DNA from: Chryseobacterium culicis
Lineage (GTDB): Bacteria > Bacteroidota > Bacteroidia > Flavobacteriales > Weeksellaceae
Assembly: GCF_002979755.1 (NCBI RefSeq)
Contig: NZ_PCPP01000002.1
Coordinates: 558,001-622,000 of the forward strand
Reading direction: 5' to 3'
Length of the DNA: 64,000 bases
The translations under genes were made by a program, and so were the position numbers. Below the pieces are notes generated by a model, which had not been told where the DNA came from, did not search any database, and saw only the letters and a list, made by a program, of their open reading frames with translations. Below, piece by piece: positions 47,501-55,328 of the stretch. Every line of letters begins with the position of its first letter. Position 1 is the first letter of the stretch.

Positions 47501-48908
47501 GTTTTTACCGATGGCTATTTCCACAGGAGCCGGAGCAGAAGTACAGAAACCTCTTGCCACAGTAGTGATTGGTGGTCTGGTGACGGCTACCTTCCTTACG
47601 CTATTTGTTTTGCCGATGCTGTATATCATTTTTAACACCAAAATTTTGAAAAGAAAAAATAATAATCCGGGAACATTTACAATAGTACTTGTATTAGGAT
47701 TCATGATGCTGGGACAAACTTTTAAAGCGCAGTCCAGAACGGTTTCTGTAGAACAGGCGGTAGAACAGGCAGTCAATAATAATTTAACCTTACAGTCGAA
47801 AGACTTAAGCATTAAGTCTGCAGAAGCATTAAGGGCAACTGCGAAAGAGCTTCCTAAATTAAGCTTTGAAGCTCAGCTGGGACAATACAACAGTCCGAAG
47901 TTTGACCAGTCGTTTGCGATTTCACAGAGCATTCCTTTTCCTACCCTTTTTAAAGCAAGAAAAGATGTAATTAATGAGAATATTAAAAGCAAGCAGATTG
48001 ATAAAGAAATCACAGCGAATGAACTGATAAAACAGGTTCGTACCTATTATTATCAGATTGAATATCTTCAGTATAATAAAGCCCAACTGACCAGTCTGGA
48101 TAAATATTATGAGGAATTCATCAGAATTGCAACCGTAAGATTCAAAGCGGGTGATATCAAAAAGATTGAAATCAGTACAGCGGAAACCCAGAAAGGAGAA
48201 ATTGATCTGCTGCTCAGACAAAATGAAGTCTTTCTGAATAACGCCTATAAGAATTTAAAGACTTTGATGAACACTTCAGAAGATCTTGAAGTTCCGTTTA
48301 ATAAAGATTATGTTCCTTTAAAAGCCGAAAATGTACTCGACAGTGCTGTGGTGGCCAACAATCCGTCTGTAAGAGCTTTTTACCAGGAAATGGAAATTGC
48401 TGAGAAAAATAAGAAAGTAGAAAAATCTCTTGGACTCCCTGATTTCAGCTTAGGATATACCAATCAGTCTTTGATAGGCCTTCATACCATCAACGGACAG
48501 GAAAATTTTTATAACTCAGGAAAACGTTTTCAGTCGGCAACCGTAGGCGTAGCAATTCCTTTGACCTTTGGAGCAACAAAAGCAAGAATTCAGGCATTGG
48601 AATATGACAGACAGGTTGCGGAAACCAATGCCAAAATGCAGAAGAAACAACTTGCTGCTCAATTGGAAAACGCTTTTAGTCAGTACCAGCAGGATATTCA
48701 GCAGTATGATTATTATACAAGCCAGGCACTGCCCAATGCAGAGAAAATTGTAAAGGCTGCCCAATTAGGATATAAAACAGGGGAAATTTCTTATGTGGAA
48801 TATCTTTTTGCCCTGCAAACGGCTACCAATATTCAGTTAAAATATCTGGAATCTATCCAGCAGGTGAATCAATCTGTTGTAATTATCAATTCAATCATTA
48901 ATAAATAA
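44547..48908 (+). CDS. czcA: CzcA/CusA-family heavy-metal RND efflux pump fused to a TolC-like outer membrane factor
   Basis: 1453 aa, GTG start. Residues 1-1035 are a complete heavy-metal RND pump: two sets of six helices, two large periplasmic loops, and the proton-relay motif DFGLIVDGAVIIVE with D401, D407 and E414, the arrangement of CzcA (Co/Zn/Cd) rather than CusA (Cu/Ag). Residues 1063-1453 are a TolC/CzcC-type outer membrane factor (VEQAVEQAVNNN; AEQ-like helices; LQTATNIQLKYLESIQ). Between them, residues 1037-1061 look like a signal peptide ending FKA. The adaptor gene follows at once, so pump, adaptor and outer channel are all supplied here. Such fusions are known in Bacteroidota. 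Confidence 0.93.
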   Translation: MLDKIIKFSIKNKVIIGLMTLVLIIWGTWSATRLPIDAVPDITNNQVQIITVCPTLAGQEVEQLVTFPIEQSIANVPDIQETRSISRFGLSVITVVFKENVDVYFARQLINEQLKNAVEEIPKGVGTPELAPVSTGLGEVYQYILHPKKGSEKKYNAKELRTMQDWIVRRQLNGTPGVAEINSFGGELKQYEVAIDPNRLKAMGTSITEIFTALEKNNQNTGGAYIDKKPNAYFIRGIGLVTSLEDIKNIAVKNETGSVPIFIKDVADVRLGSAVRYGALTYDGKVDAVGGVVMMLKGANSNEVVNNIKAKIPTIQKSLPNDVIIEPFLDRTDLVDRAINTVQKNLVEGALIVIFVLVIFLGNLRAGLIVASAIPLSLLFALGMMNVFGVSANLMSLGAIDFGLIVDGAVIIVEATLHHLGVRKSARALTQSEMDEEVFLSASKIRSSAAFGEIIILIVYIPILTLAGVEGKMFTPMAKTVGFAILGALILSLTYIPMMSALFLSKKISHKETFSDKMMNSLQKIYQPLLQKSIKVKYAIVSATAVVFLISAFIFKNMGGEFIPQLQEGDYAFHCILPQGSSLSQSIETSMQASRIIKQFDEVKMVVGKTGSAEVPTDPMPPEATDMIVVLKPQSEWKTKKSYDELADEISEKLETIPGVFFEKNQPIQMRFNELMTGIRQDVAVKIFGENLDSLAVYADKVGKIIQTVDGATAPQIERVSGLPQINVQYDRTRIANYGLNIEDVNNAVSTAFAGKAAGQVFENERRFDLVVRLDSLHRTDISDVNNLMITSSTGAQIPLSQVANISYKLGPAQISREQGKRRIVIGFNVKDRDVESVVKDIQAKLDKVKLPSGYYFTYGGQFENLQEASKRLMIAVPVSLLLIFMLLYFTFRSFKQAALIFTAIPMSAIGGVFALLIRDMPFSISAGIGFIALFGVAVLNGIVLIGTFNQLEKEGETDILKRVFEGTKTRLRPVLMTATVASLGFLPMAISTGAGAEVQKPLATVVIGGLVTATFLTLFVLPMLYIIFNTKILKRKNNNPGTFTIVLVLGFMMLGQTFKAQSRTVSVEQAVEQAVNNNLTLQSKDLSIKSAEALRATAKELPKLSFEAQLGQYNSPKFDQSFAISQSIPFPTLFKARKDVINENIKSKQIDKEITANELIKQVRTYYYQIEYLQYNKAQLTSLDKYYEEFIRIATVRFKAGDIKKIEISTAETQKGEIDLLLRQNEVFLNNAYKNLKTLMNTSEDLEVPFNKDYVPLKAENVLDSAVVANNPSVRAFYQEMEIAEKNKKVEKSLGLPDFSLGYTNQSLIGLHTINGQENFYNSGKRFQSATVGVAIPLTFGATKARIQALEYDRQVAETNAKMQKKQLAAQLENAFSQYQQDIQQYDYYTSQALPNAEKIVKAAQLGYKTGEISYVEYLFALQTATNIQLKYLESIQQVNQSVVIINSIINK

Positions 48909-48990
48909 TATGAAAGTGCTGTTAACAAAATTTTCTGCCAGACCAATGAAAATGATGGCATACGGCACCAGACAAAATACATTTTTACTT

Positions 48991-50220
48991 ATGAAACTCA
49001 AATATAATATCATTCCTTTTATCCTGATTTCACTATTGCTAACAAGTTGTGGAAAAAAAGAAGCTGCAGAAGAAAAAGCTCCTGAAAAAACAGAACAGAA
49101 AGAGGCGGCACATGAAGAAGCTCCACAAACGATAGCTTCACTCACGGAAGATCAGATGAAATCTGTAGGAGTAGCTTTAGGAGCCGTAGAAATGAAAGAG
49201 CTTACGTCCACCATTAAAGCAAATGGATTGCTGAGTGTTCCCAACAGTAATAAAGCAACCATTACTTCCCTGTATGGAGGTATCATCAAGACCTTAAATA
49301 TTCAGGTAGGAAGTATTGTGAAAAAAGGACAGGTGATTGCTACCATTGCCAATCCGGAATACATTCAGCTTCAGGAAGATTATCTGACTACCAACAGCCG
49401 GATAACATATGCAGAACAGGAATACAGGAGACAAAGAGAACTCTTTGATAATGATGCAGGAGCCAAGAAAAACCTTCAAAGTGCTGATGCTGAATTGAAA
49501 ACATTAAGAACAAAAAGAGCTTCCCTGTTAAAACAGCTTCAGATGATGGGAATAAGCCCTGGGAAAGTAAACAATGGAAATATGCGATCAGGTTTGGTTA
49601 TCACAGCACCTATCAGTGGTACGATCAGCAGTATCACAGCACAGATTGGAAGCTATGTAGATATTTCTTCTCCTGTTGCAACCGTAATTGATAACGGTTC
49701 CATTCATCTCGATCTTCAGGTGTTTGAAAAAGATCTTCCTAAAATGAGAGTAGGGCAGATTGTTCATTTTAAACTGACCAATAATCCGGAAACAGAATAT
49801 GATGCGAGAATTTACAGTATAGGTTCTTCTTTTGAAAATGAAAGCAAAACCATCTCTATGCATTGCGAAGTAATCGGAAATAAATCCGGTCTGATCGATG
49901 GAATGAATATCACCGGAATTGTAAGCCTTGATAAAAGTACAACCCCTGCAGTTCCTACCGAAGCCATTGTAGAAGCAGATGGTAAATACTTCGTATTTGT
50001 TCAGACTGATAAAAAAGTAGAGGAAGAACATGATGAAAAAGGAAAACCCCATCCGAAAACTTTAAACTTTGAAAAAATAGAAGTGGTAAAAGGAACTTCT
50101 GATATGGGATATACGGCAATAACTGCGGTAGGAAATATTCCAGGCAATGCAAAAATTGTAGTGAAAGGATCCTTTTTTGTGAATGCGAAACTGGTGAATT
50201 CAGGAGAACACGAGCATTAA
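48991..50220 (+). CDS. czcB: RND efflux periplasmic adaptor lipoprotein (CzcB-like)
   Basis: 409 aa from the ATG at 48991, which starts a good lipoprotein signal (KLKYNIIPFILISLLLTSC, Cys20). An in-frame ATG at 48910 would add 27 residues in front and bury the signal. A Glu/Lys-rich linker is followed by the hairpin and lipoyl-like halves (SLYGGIIKTLNIQVGSIVKKG ... GLVITAPISGTISSITAQIG), a beta-barrel domain and a C-terminal domain with EEEHDEKGKPHPK. The protein ends in GEHEH, and its His residues may bind metal. Links the pump to the outer channel. Begins 82 nt after the pump gene. Confidence 0.92.
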   Translation: MKLKYNIIPFILISLLLTSCGKKEAAEEKAPEKTEQKEAAHEEAPQTIASLTEDQMKSVGVALGAVEMKELTSTIKANGLLSVPNSNKATITSLYGGIIKTLNIQVGSIVKKGQVIATIANPEYIQLQEDYLTTNSRITYAEQEYRRQRELFDNDAGAKKNLQSADAELKTLRTKRASLLKQLQMMGISPGKVNNGNMRSGLVITAPISGTISSITAQIGSYVDISSPVATVIDNGSIHLDLQVFEKDLPKMRVGQIVHFKLTNNPETEYDARIYSIGSSFENESKTISMHCEVIGNKSGLIDGMNITGIVSLDKSTTPAVPTEAIVEADGKYFVFVQTDKKVEEEHDEKGKPHPKTLNFEKIEVVKGTSDMGYTAITAVGNIPGNAKIVVKGSFFVNAKLVNSGEHEH

Positions 50221-50238
50221 CACTAAAATTAAAGAAAC

Positions 50239-50976
50239 ATGGCTTTAAAAGAAGAACTTGAAAAACAGGGAAATTGGTTATTTAAACACCGAAGTATCCT
50301 GCCAATAGGTATTTTATTCATAGGGTTAATTGCTTTTATTGAAACCAATCTGCAGAAAAAAACATTGGACTGTATAATCTATTATGAATTTTTCTATCTG
50401 CTGGTGAGTCTTGTAGGTTTAGGAATCAGAATATATACGGTAGGGCATAATCCCAAAAATACCTCAGGCAGAAATACAGCTGATGGTCAGGTTGCAGATA
50501 CCCTCAATACTACAGGAATATATAGTATCGTAAGAAATCCACTGTATCTGGGGAATTTTTTCATGTGGCTGGGGCCTGCACTCATGACAGAAAATATATG
50601 GTTTATTATATCCTTTATTCTTTTCTATTGGATCTATTATGAAAGGATCATATTTGCTGAAGAACAGTTCCTTGAAAGAAAATTTGGAAATAATTATAGA
50701 GTCTGGGCAGATAAAGTGCCGGTTTTTATTCCTAAATTAGAGATGTTTACTGGTAATAGTTTATCATTCAGTATAAAAAAGGTAATAAAGAAAGAGAAAA
50801 ATGGACTTTTCGCGATTTTTTTAATTTTTATGGTTTTTGATTTAATTGGAGAGTGGATTAAAGAGCACAGTCATTATAATATGATTTTTATGATTGGCTG
50901 TCTTGTAACCATGCTCATGTATATCGTTCTTAAAATAATTAAAACAAGAACATCTTATCTGGAAAATAACAGGTGA
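50239..50976 (+). CDS. ICMT/PEMT-like membrane methyltransferase
   Basis: 245 aa, about six hydrophobic helices. The segment GIYSIVRNPLYLGNFFMWLG plus YYERIIFAEEQFLERKFG is the isoprenylcysteine carboxyl methyltransferase/PEMT signature: R-x-P-x-Y to bind S-adenosylmethionine and a Glu-x-x-Leu tail. Bacterial members methylate lipids or small molecules in the inner membrane; the substrate here is unknown. It lies 18 nt after the adaptor gene and 21 nt before the bestrophin gene, so it is part of the metal-resistance transcript. The C-terminal 70 residues add two more helices not typical of the core family. Confidence 0.82.
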   Translation: MALKEELEKQGNWLFKHRSILPIGILFIGLIAFIETNLQKKTLDCIIYYEFFYLLVSLVGLGIRIYTVGHNPKNTSGRNTADGQVADTLNTTGIYSIVRNPLYLGNFFMWLGPALMTENIWFIISFILFYWIYYERIIFAEEQFLERKFGNNYRVWADKVPVFIPKLEMFTGNSLSFSIKKVIKKEKNGLFAIFLIFMVFDLIGEWIKEHSHYNMIFMIGCLVTMLMYIVLKIIKTRTSYLENNR

Positions 50977-50997
50977 AATCAATCAAAAAATTGAATT

Positions 50998-51879
50998 ATG
51001 TTATTAAACAAAAAAATATCAGTCTGGTATTTCATCCGTGAAATAAAAAGCCAAATCCTGTTTATCGGAATATTCGCCGTAGCCATCGGTATTTTGGATA
51101 TGTTGCCATGGTTTCGTAAAATTTCACTGCCTTTGAATATTCCGGCATTGCTGGGAACGGCAGTATCTTTACTGCTGGCCTTTCGTACTTCCCAGTCCTA
51201 CGAAAGATGGTGGGAAGCCAGAACTGTTTGGGGAGCTGTAGTAAATGATTCCCGGACTTTTGTAAGGTTAATCATCCAGTTTATGCCGGCGGGAGAAGAT
51301 AAAACAGTAAAAGATTTTGCCGAAAGACAAATCATCTGGACTTACGCGTTGGGAGAAGCCCTCAGAAAATTGCCATTCTCTGAAAAAGTTCAGCAATATC
51401 TCGATCAGCATAAGATAAAAGCAGTTAATATTCCCAATGCTATTCTGGATGAACACTCCAGACAATTAAAAGAAATTGCCGCTTCCAAAGGACTGACCGA
51501 TTTTCAGCAGATGCAGCTGAATGATATCATTACAAGACTTTGCGACAGTATGGGAAAATGTGAGAGGCTAAAGAATACGGTTTTTCCACGTTCTTATAGT
51601 GTTTTAGTTCATATCCTGATCTATGTTTTTGCAGCGATACTTCCATTTGGACTTGATGATTCACAGCTGGCAGTTGAAATTGCGATTACTTTCCTGGTGC
51701 CGGTAACATTCATTGCGATTGAAAAAACATCAATCATCATGCAGGATCCCTTTGAAAATGGTCCCGTAGATACACCAATGACTTCTCTGGCGCAGACCAT
51801 AGAAATCAATATCAGACAAATGATTGGTGAGCAGAATGTTCCCCCTAAAAAAGAAAACACATCCTATTATGAAATGTAA
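50998..51879 (+). CDS. Bestrophin-family (UPF0187) channel
   Basis: 293 aa. N-terminal KKISVWYFIREIKSQ, then SLLLAFRTSQSYERWWEARTVWGAVVNDSR, the signature of bacterial bestrophins, and the late FENGPVDTPMTSLAQTIEINIRQM segment (equivalent to the conserved D-P-F-x-x-x-x-D-x-P). About four helices. Bacterial homologues form pentameric channels; the best studied (Klebsiella) conducts cations. Presence in a metal-efflux operon hints at an accessory ion route, but ion and direction are unknown. Confidence 0.88.
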   Translation: MLLNKKISVWYFIREIKSQILFIGIFAVAIGILDMLPWFRKISLPLNIPALLGTAVSLLLAFRTSQSYERWWEARTVWGAVVNDSRTFVRLIIQFMPAGEDKTVKDFAERQIIWTYALGEALRKLPFSEKVQQYLDQHKIKAVNIPNAILDEHSRQLKEIAASKGLTDFQQMQLNDIITRLCDSMGKCERLKNTVFPRSYSVLVHILIYVFAAILPFGLDDSQLAVEIAITFLVPVTFIAIEKTSIIMQDPFENGPVDTPMTSLAQTIEINIRQMIGEQNVPPKKENTSYYEM

Positions 51880-51895
51880 TTAAACCATACACAAT

Positions 51896-52792
51896 ATGGA
51901 AAACACACCAACACAAACCTTTTCTGCAGGAAGCAGACATAAAAAGAACCTCCTGATCGTTATTTGCCTTAGTGGGACCTATCTCATTGCTGAGGTGATA
52001 GGAGGAATTGTTACCAACAGCCTTGCGTTACTGGCAGATGCAGCGCATATGCTGACAGATGTGGTAGGATTGTTGCTGGCATTTATAGCCATCAAAATAG
52101 GAGAAAGAAAAGCAGATCCTTCCCGAACATACGGATATTACAGGACTGAAATACTCGCAGCAGTTATCAATGCCGTTGTGCTGCTGGGGATTTCGATCTA
52201 TGTTTTGTTTGAAGCTTACAAGCGGTTTCAAAATCCGCCGGAAGTACAAAGTAAATCAATGCTGATTGTAGCAGGAATCGGATTGATCGTTAATATTGTC
52301 GGAATGATGATTCTGAGAAAAGACTCGGAAGGCAGCTTAAATATGAAAGGCGCTTATTTTGAAGTCCTTTCAGATATGCTTACTTCAGTAGGAGTGATGA
52401 TTGCAGGAGTAATTATGCTGACAACAGGCTGGTACTATGCCGATCCGCTGATCTCAGCCGCAATTGGATTGCTGATCTTCCCAAGAACATGGAGACTGTT
52501 GAAAGAAGCCATTAATGTCTTGCTTGAAGGAACTCCTAAAGATGTGGATATTCATGAACTTCGTAAATCTCTGGAACAAACTCCGGGAGTGAAAAATATT
52601 CATGATCTGCACGTATGGTCACTGACATCAAGCGTAAATGCCATGAGTGCTCATGTGGTAAAAGAAACGGCATATGCTCAGAATCAATTATTAAAAACAT
52701 TGACAGACACTACTGTTAATAATTTTAAAATCAGTCATACAACTTTTCAGATAGAAGAGGAAGGCTATGAAGAAAATGAAGTACATCTGTAA
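51896..52792 (+). CDS. Cation diffusion facilitator (CzcD/ZitB-like zinc exporter)
   Basis: 298 aa. Six helices; helix 2 carries ALLADAAHMLTDVVGLLLAF with the H-x-x-x-D zinc site and helix 5 has FEVLSDMLTSVGVMIAG with the second site (S-D-x-x-x-S). The C-terminal cytoplasmic domain includes GVKNIHDLHVWSLTSSVNAMSAHV. Proton/zinc antiport out of the cytoplasm. Sits between the bestrophin gene and the Fur-family gene with 16-17 nt spacings. Zn is the likeliest substrate, with Cd/Co possible. Confidence 0.94.
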   Translation: MENTPTQTFSAGSRHKKNLLIVICLSGTYLIAEVIGGIVTNSLALLADAAHMLTDVVGLLLAFIAIKIGERKADPSRTYGYYRTEILAAVINAVVLLGISIYVLFEAYKRFQNPPEVQSKSMLIVAGIGLIVNIVGMMILRKDSEGSLNMKGAYFEVLSDMLTSVGVMIAGVIMLTTGWYYADPLISAAIGLLIFPRTWRLLKEAINVLLEGTPKDVDIHELRKSLEQTPGVKNIHDLHVWSLTSSVNAMSAHVVKETAYAQNQLLKTLTDTTVNNFKISHTTFQIEEEGYEENEVHL

Positions 52793-52809
52793 AACTTTAA
52801 AAGCGTACA

Positions 52810-53229
52810 ATGAAAAAAGATATAGAACACAAACTCATTGATAAGAATACCAAACCCACAAGCATGAGGATTTTGGTGTATGATTTCTTAAGCTCTCAGG
52901 AAGCAGCCTTATCTCTTTCTGAAATAGAAAATCATTTTGAAAATGCTGACAGAATCACCATCTACAGAACATTGAAGACCTTTGAAGAAAAAGGAATTGT
53001 TCACAGCATTCAGGAAAATACCACCACAAAATACAAGTTATGTGAAGACGACTGTGACGAAAAAACACATAAAGACTGGCACCTTCATTTTTATTGTAAA
53101 ATATGTAAGCGGACAACCTGCAAAGAAGATATTTCCTTCCCTGAAAACATGCAGACCAACTTCAGGATTGATGAAATAAGATTGTTTGCCAAAGGAATCT
53201 GCGAAAATTGTCTCGAAAGTTTGCAATAG
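52810..53229 (+). CDS. Fur-family metal-responsive repressor (Zur-like)
   Basis: 139 aa. The winged-helix DNA-binding part is at about 1-80 (TIYRTLKTFEEKGIVHSI), followed by the dimerisation domain with HLHFYCKICKRTTC and the late CENC pair; the two C-x-x-C motifs form the structural zinc site, and D-W-H-L-H-F gives regulatory-site histidines. Being inside the zinc/cobalt efflux locus, it is the best candidate to bind the 7-1-7 palindrome found twice here. Classical Zur represses uptake genes, so control of efflux by this protein would be unusual. The gene end overlaps one copy of the palindrome. Confidence 0.9.
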   Translation: MKKDIEHKLIDKNTKPTSMRILVYDFLSSQEAALSLSEIENHFENADRITIYRTLKTFEEKGIVHSIQENTTTKYKLCEDDCDEKTHKDWHLHFYCKICKRTTCKEDISFPENMQTNFRIDEIRLFAKGICENCLESLQ

Positions 53230-53236
53230 CATTGCA
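53222..53236 (+). promoter_or_regulatory. Putative metal-regulator operator in the P-type ATPase promoter
   Basis: TGCAATA-G-CATTGCA, 15 bp, overlapping the last codons and stop of the Fur-family gene. It ends 13 nt before the -7 TACATTTG. It differs from the copy at 44458-44472 only at the centre base, and the flanking 13-nt spacers are unrelated in sequence, so the conservation is specific to the palindrome. Confidence 0.72.
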
Positions 53237-53249
53237 TCAGTCTCACCTT

Positions 53250-53257
53250 TACATTTG
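53250..53257 (+). promoter_or_regulatory. -7 element of the P-type ATPase gene
   Basis: TACATTTG, an exact TAnnTTTG match, 17 nt before the ATG. The ATPase thus has a promoter of its own downstream of the metal-efflux gene string. Confidence 0.65.
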
Positions 53258-53274
53258 TATAAAAATATTCAGTT

Positions 53275-55257
53275 ATGGAAAAATGCTGTAGTACAACCCC
53301 GGAAAAACCAGATACAAAAGGACACAAACATAATCATGCAGAAGGAGACGGACATGACCATGACGGCCATGATCATTCTCACGATTCCGGAGATCAGACG
53401 GTCTTTCAGATGTTTCTTCCGGCCATTATATCCTTTGTAGTCTTATTATTGGGAATTGCCTTTGACAACTATATAAAACCTGCATGGTTTACTGGCTGGG
53501 TTCGTTTGGTATGGTTCCTGGCAGCCTATATTCCTGTAGGATTCCCGGTATTGAAAGATGCTTATAAAAGTATCATTAAAGGAGATGTTTTTTCAGAGTT
53601 CTTTTTGATGAGCATTGCAACTATTGGAGCTTTTGCCATCGGAGAATACCCGGAAGGAGTAGCGGTAATGCTCTTTTATGCTGTAGGAGAAGTATTTCAG
53701 TCTATGGCGGTTACCAGAGCCAAAGGAAATATAAAAGCCTTATTGGATCAGCGTCCTGATGAGGTAACGGTTATGGAAAATAATCAACCTAAAACAATAA
53801 AAGCAAAAGAAACTAAAATAGGAGATGTCATTCAGCTGAAACCAGGTGAAAAACTGGCTTTGGATGGTGAGCTGCTTTCTGATTCAGCTTCATTCAATAC
53901 GGCAGCTTTAACAGGAGAAAGTAAACCCGATACTAAAAATAAAGGTGAAGTTGTTCTTGCAGGGATGATCAATATGAACAGTATTGCTTTAGTAAAAGTA
54001 AATACTGCCTATGAAGACAGTAAACTGAGTAAAATTCTGGAGCTGGTTCAAAATGCCACAGCACAAAAAGCTCCTACAGAACTATTCATCAGAAAATTTG
54101 CTAAAGTATATACCCCTATCGTAGTATTTCTTGCCATAGGAATCTGTTTACTGCCTTATTTCTTTGTGAGTGACTATCAGTTCAGGGACTGGCTGTACAG
54201 AGCATTGATTTTCCTTGTGATTTCTTGTCCTTGTGCCTTGGTGATTTCTATTCCGTTAGGATATTTCGGAGGAATCGGAGCAGCAAGCCGAAACGGGATT
54301 TTATTCAAAGGAAGTAATTTCTTAGACAGCATAGCAGAGATTCAGAATGTAGTGATGGATAAAACAGGAACAATGACAGAAGGGGTATTCAAAGTTCAGG
54401 AAGTAAGCATGACTTCTGAATTTAACAAAGAGGAAATCCTTCAGATGGTCAATGTTCTCGAAAGTAAAAGTACACACCCTGTTGCAACAGCTATTCACAA
54501 TTATGTAGGAGAAATTAATCATTCCATTCCTTTAGAAAATGTAGAAGAAATTGCTGGCCACGGACTAAAAGCAACGATTAACGGAAAAGAACTTCTGGTA
54601 GGGAACTTTAAACTGATGGATAAATTTAATATCAATTATGATCTTAACCATGCTAATATTGTGTACACGGTCATTGCAGTAGCTTATGACAAAAAGTTTG
54701 CAGGATACATAACGATTGCAGACAGCATAAAAGAGGATGCCAAAGAAACAGTAGACAATCTGCATAAAATGAATGTAAAAGCTACAATGCTGAGCGGTGA
54801 TAAAAGTACCGTTGTGAAGTATGTAGCAGATCAGCTGGGCATAGACAATGCATTCGGAGACCTTTTGCCCGAAGATAAAGTCAATAAGGTTAAAGAAATT
54901 AAAGCCAGAAAACAAACCGTAGCTTTCGTAGGAGACGGAGTGAATGATGCCCCTGTTGTTGCTTTAAGTGATGTGGGAATTGCAATGGGAGGATTAGGAA
55001 GTGATGCTACCATTGAAACGGCAGATGTAGTCATTCAGGATGACAAACCCAGCAAAATCCCAATGGCAATCAATATCGGAAAGCAAACGAAAAAAATCGT
55101 TTGGCAGAATATAATCCTTGCTTTTGCCGTAAAAGCAGTGGTTTTAATCCTGGGTGCCGGAGGACTGGCTACTATGTGGGAAGCTGTTTTCGCCGATGTA
55201 GGAGTTGCCTTGCTGGCTATTTTAAATGCGGTAAGAATTCAAAGAATGAAATTTTAA
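53275..55257 (+). CDS. Heavy-metal P1B-2-type ATPase (Zn/Cd/Pb exporter)
   Basis: 660 aa. The N-terminus has Cys4-Cys5 and a His/Asp-rich tail (about residues 17-36) instead of an HMA domain. Core motifs: TGES in the actuator domain, CPCALVISIP with C318-P319-C320, phosphorylated D362 in DKTGT, an HP locus in STHPVATAI, and GDGVNDAP. The last helices show N-x7-K (NIILAFAVK) and D-V-G, which with CPC-x4-S-x-P defines the P1B-2 group for Zn, Cd and Pb. Pumps metal from the cytoplasm. Own promoter with the shared palindrome; followed by a terminator. Confidence 0.95.
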   Translation: MEKCCSTTPEKPDTKGHKHNHAEGDGHDHDGHDHSHDSGDQTVFQMFLPAIISFVVLLLGIAFDNYIKPAWFTGWVRLVWFLAAYIPVGFPVLKDAYKSIIKGDVFSEFFLMSIATIGAFAIGEYPEGVAVMLFYAVGEVFQSMAVTRAKGNIKALLDQRPDEVTVMENNQPKTIKAKETKIGDVIQLKPGEKLALDGELLSDSASFNTAALTGESKPDTKNKGEVVLAGMINMNSIALVKVNTAYEDSKLSKILELVQNATAQKAPTELFIRKFAKVYTPIVVFLAIGICLLPYFFVSDYQFRDWLYRALIFLVISCPCALVISIPLGYFGGIGAASRNGILFKGSNFLDSIAEIQNVVMDKTGTMTEGVFKVQEVSMTSEFNKEEILQMVNVLESKSTHPVATAIHNYVGEINHSIPLENVEEIAGHGLKATINGKELLVGNFKLMDKFNINYDLNHANIVYTVIAVAYDKKFAGYITIADSIKEDAKETVDNLHKMNVKATMLSGDKSTVVKYVADQLGIDNAFGDLLPEDKVNKVKEIKARKQTVAFVGDGVNDAPVVALSDVGIAMGGLGSDATIETADVVIQDDKPSKIPMAINIGKQTKKIVWQNIILAFAVKAVVLILGAGGLATMWEAVFADVGVALLAILNAVRIQRMKF

Positions 55258-55293
55258 TAAGCAAATAATAAACACAACTCAATTATATTCAAT

Positions 55294-55328
55294 AAAAGCT
55301 CTGCTGATTTCAGTAGAGCTTTTGTTTT
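55294..55328 (+). terminator. Intrinsic terminator after the P-type ATPase gene
   Basis: Thirteen-bp stem AAAAGCTCTGCTG/CAGTAGAGCTTTT (one G-U pair) with an ATTT loop and a T-rich tail. Its arm AAAAGCTCTGC recurs in the hairpin at 55826-55858. Confidence 0.85.

Noticed and set aside
47120..47812. Antisense 230-residue open frame across the czcA gene
   Set aside because: It lies wholly opposite a conserved RND-TolC coding region; its low-complexity composition reflects the complement of the true gene.
48910..48990. Upstream ATG for the RND adaptor
   Set aside because: It would place 27 residues before a complete lipoprotein signal peptide; the ATG at 48991 fits better.
44078..55257. Heavy-metal locus as a recent mobile island
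   Set aside because: No integrase, transposase, tRNA attachment site or flanking direct repeats are visible, and codon use looks like the neighbours.
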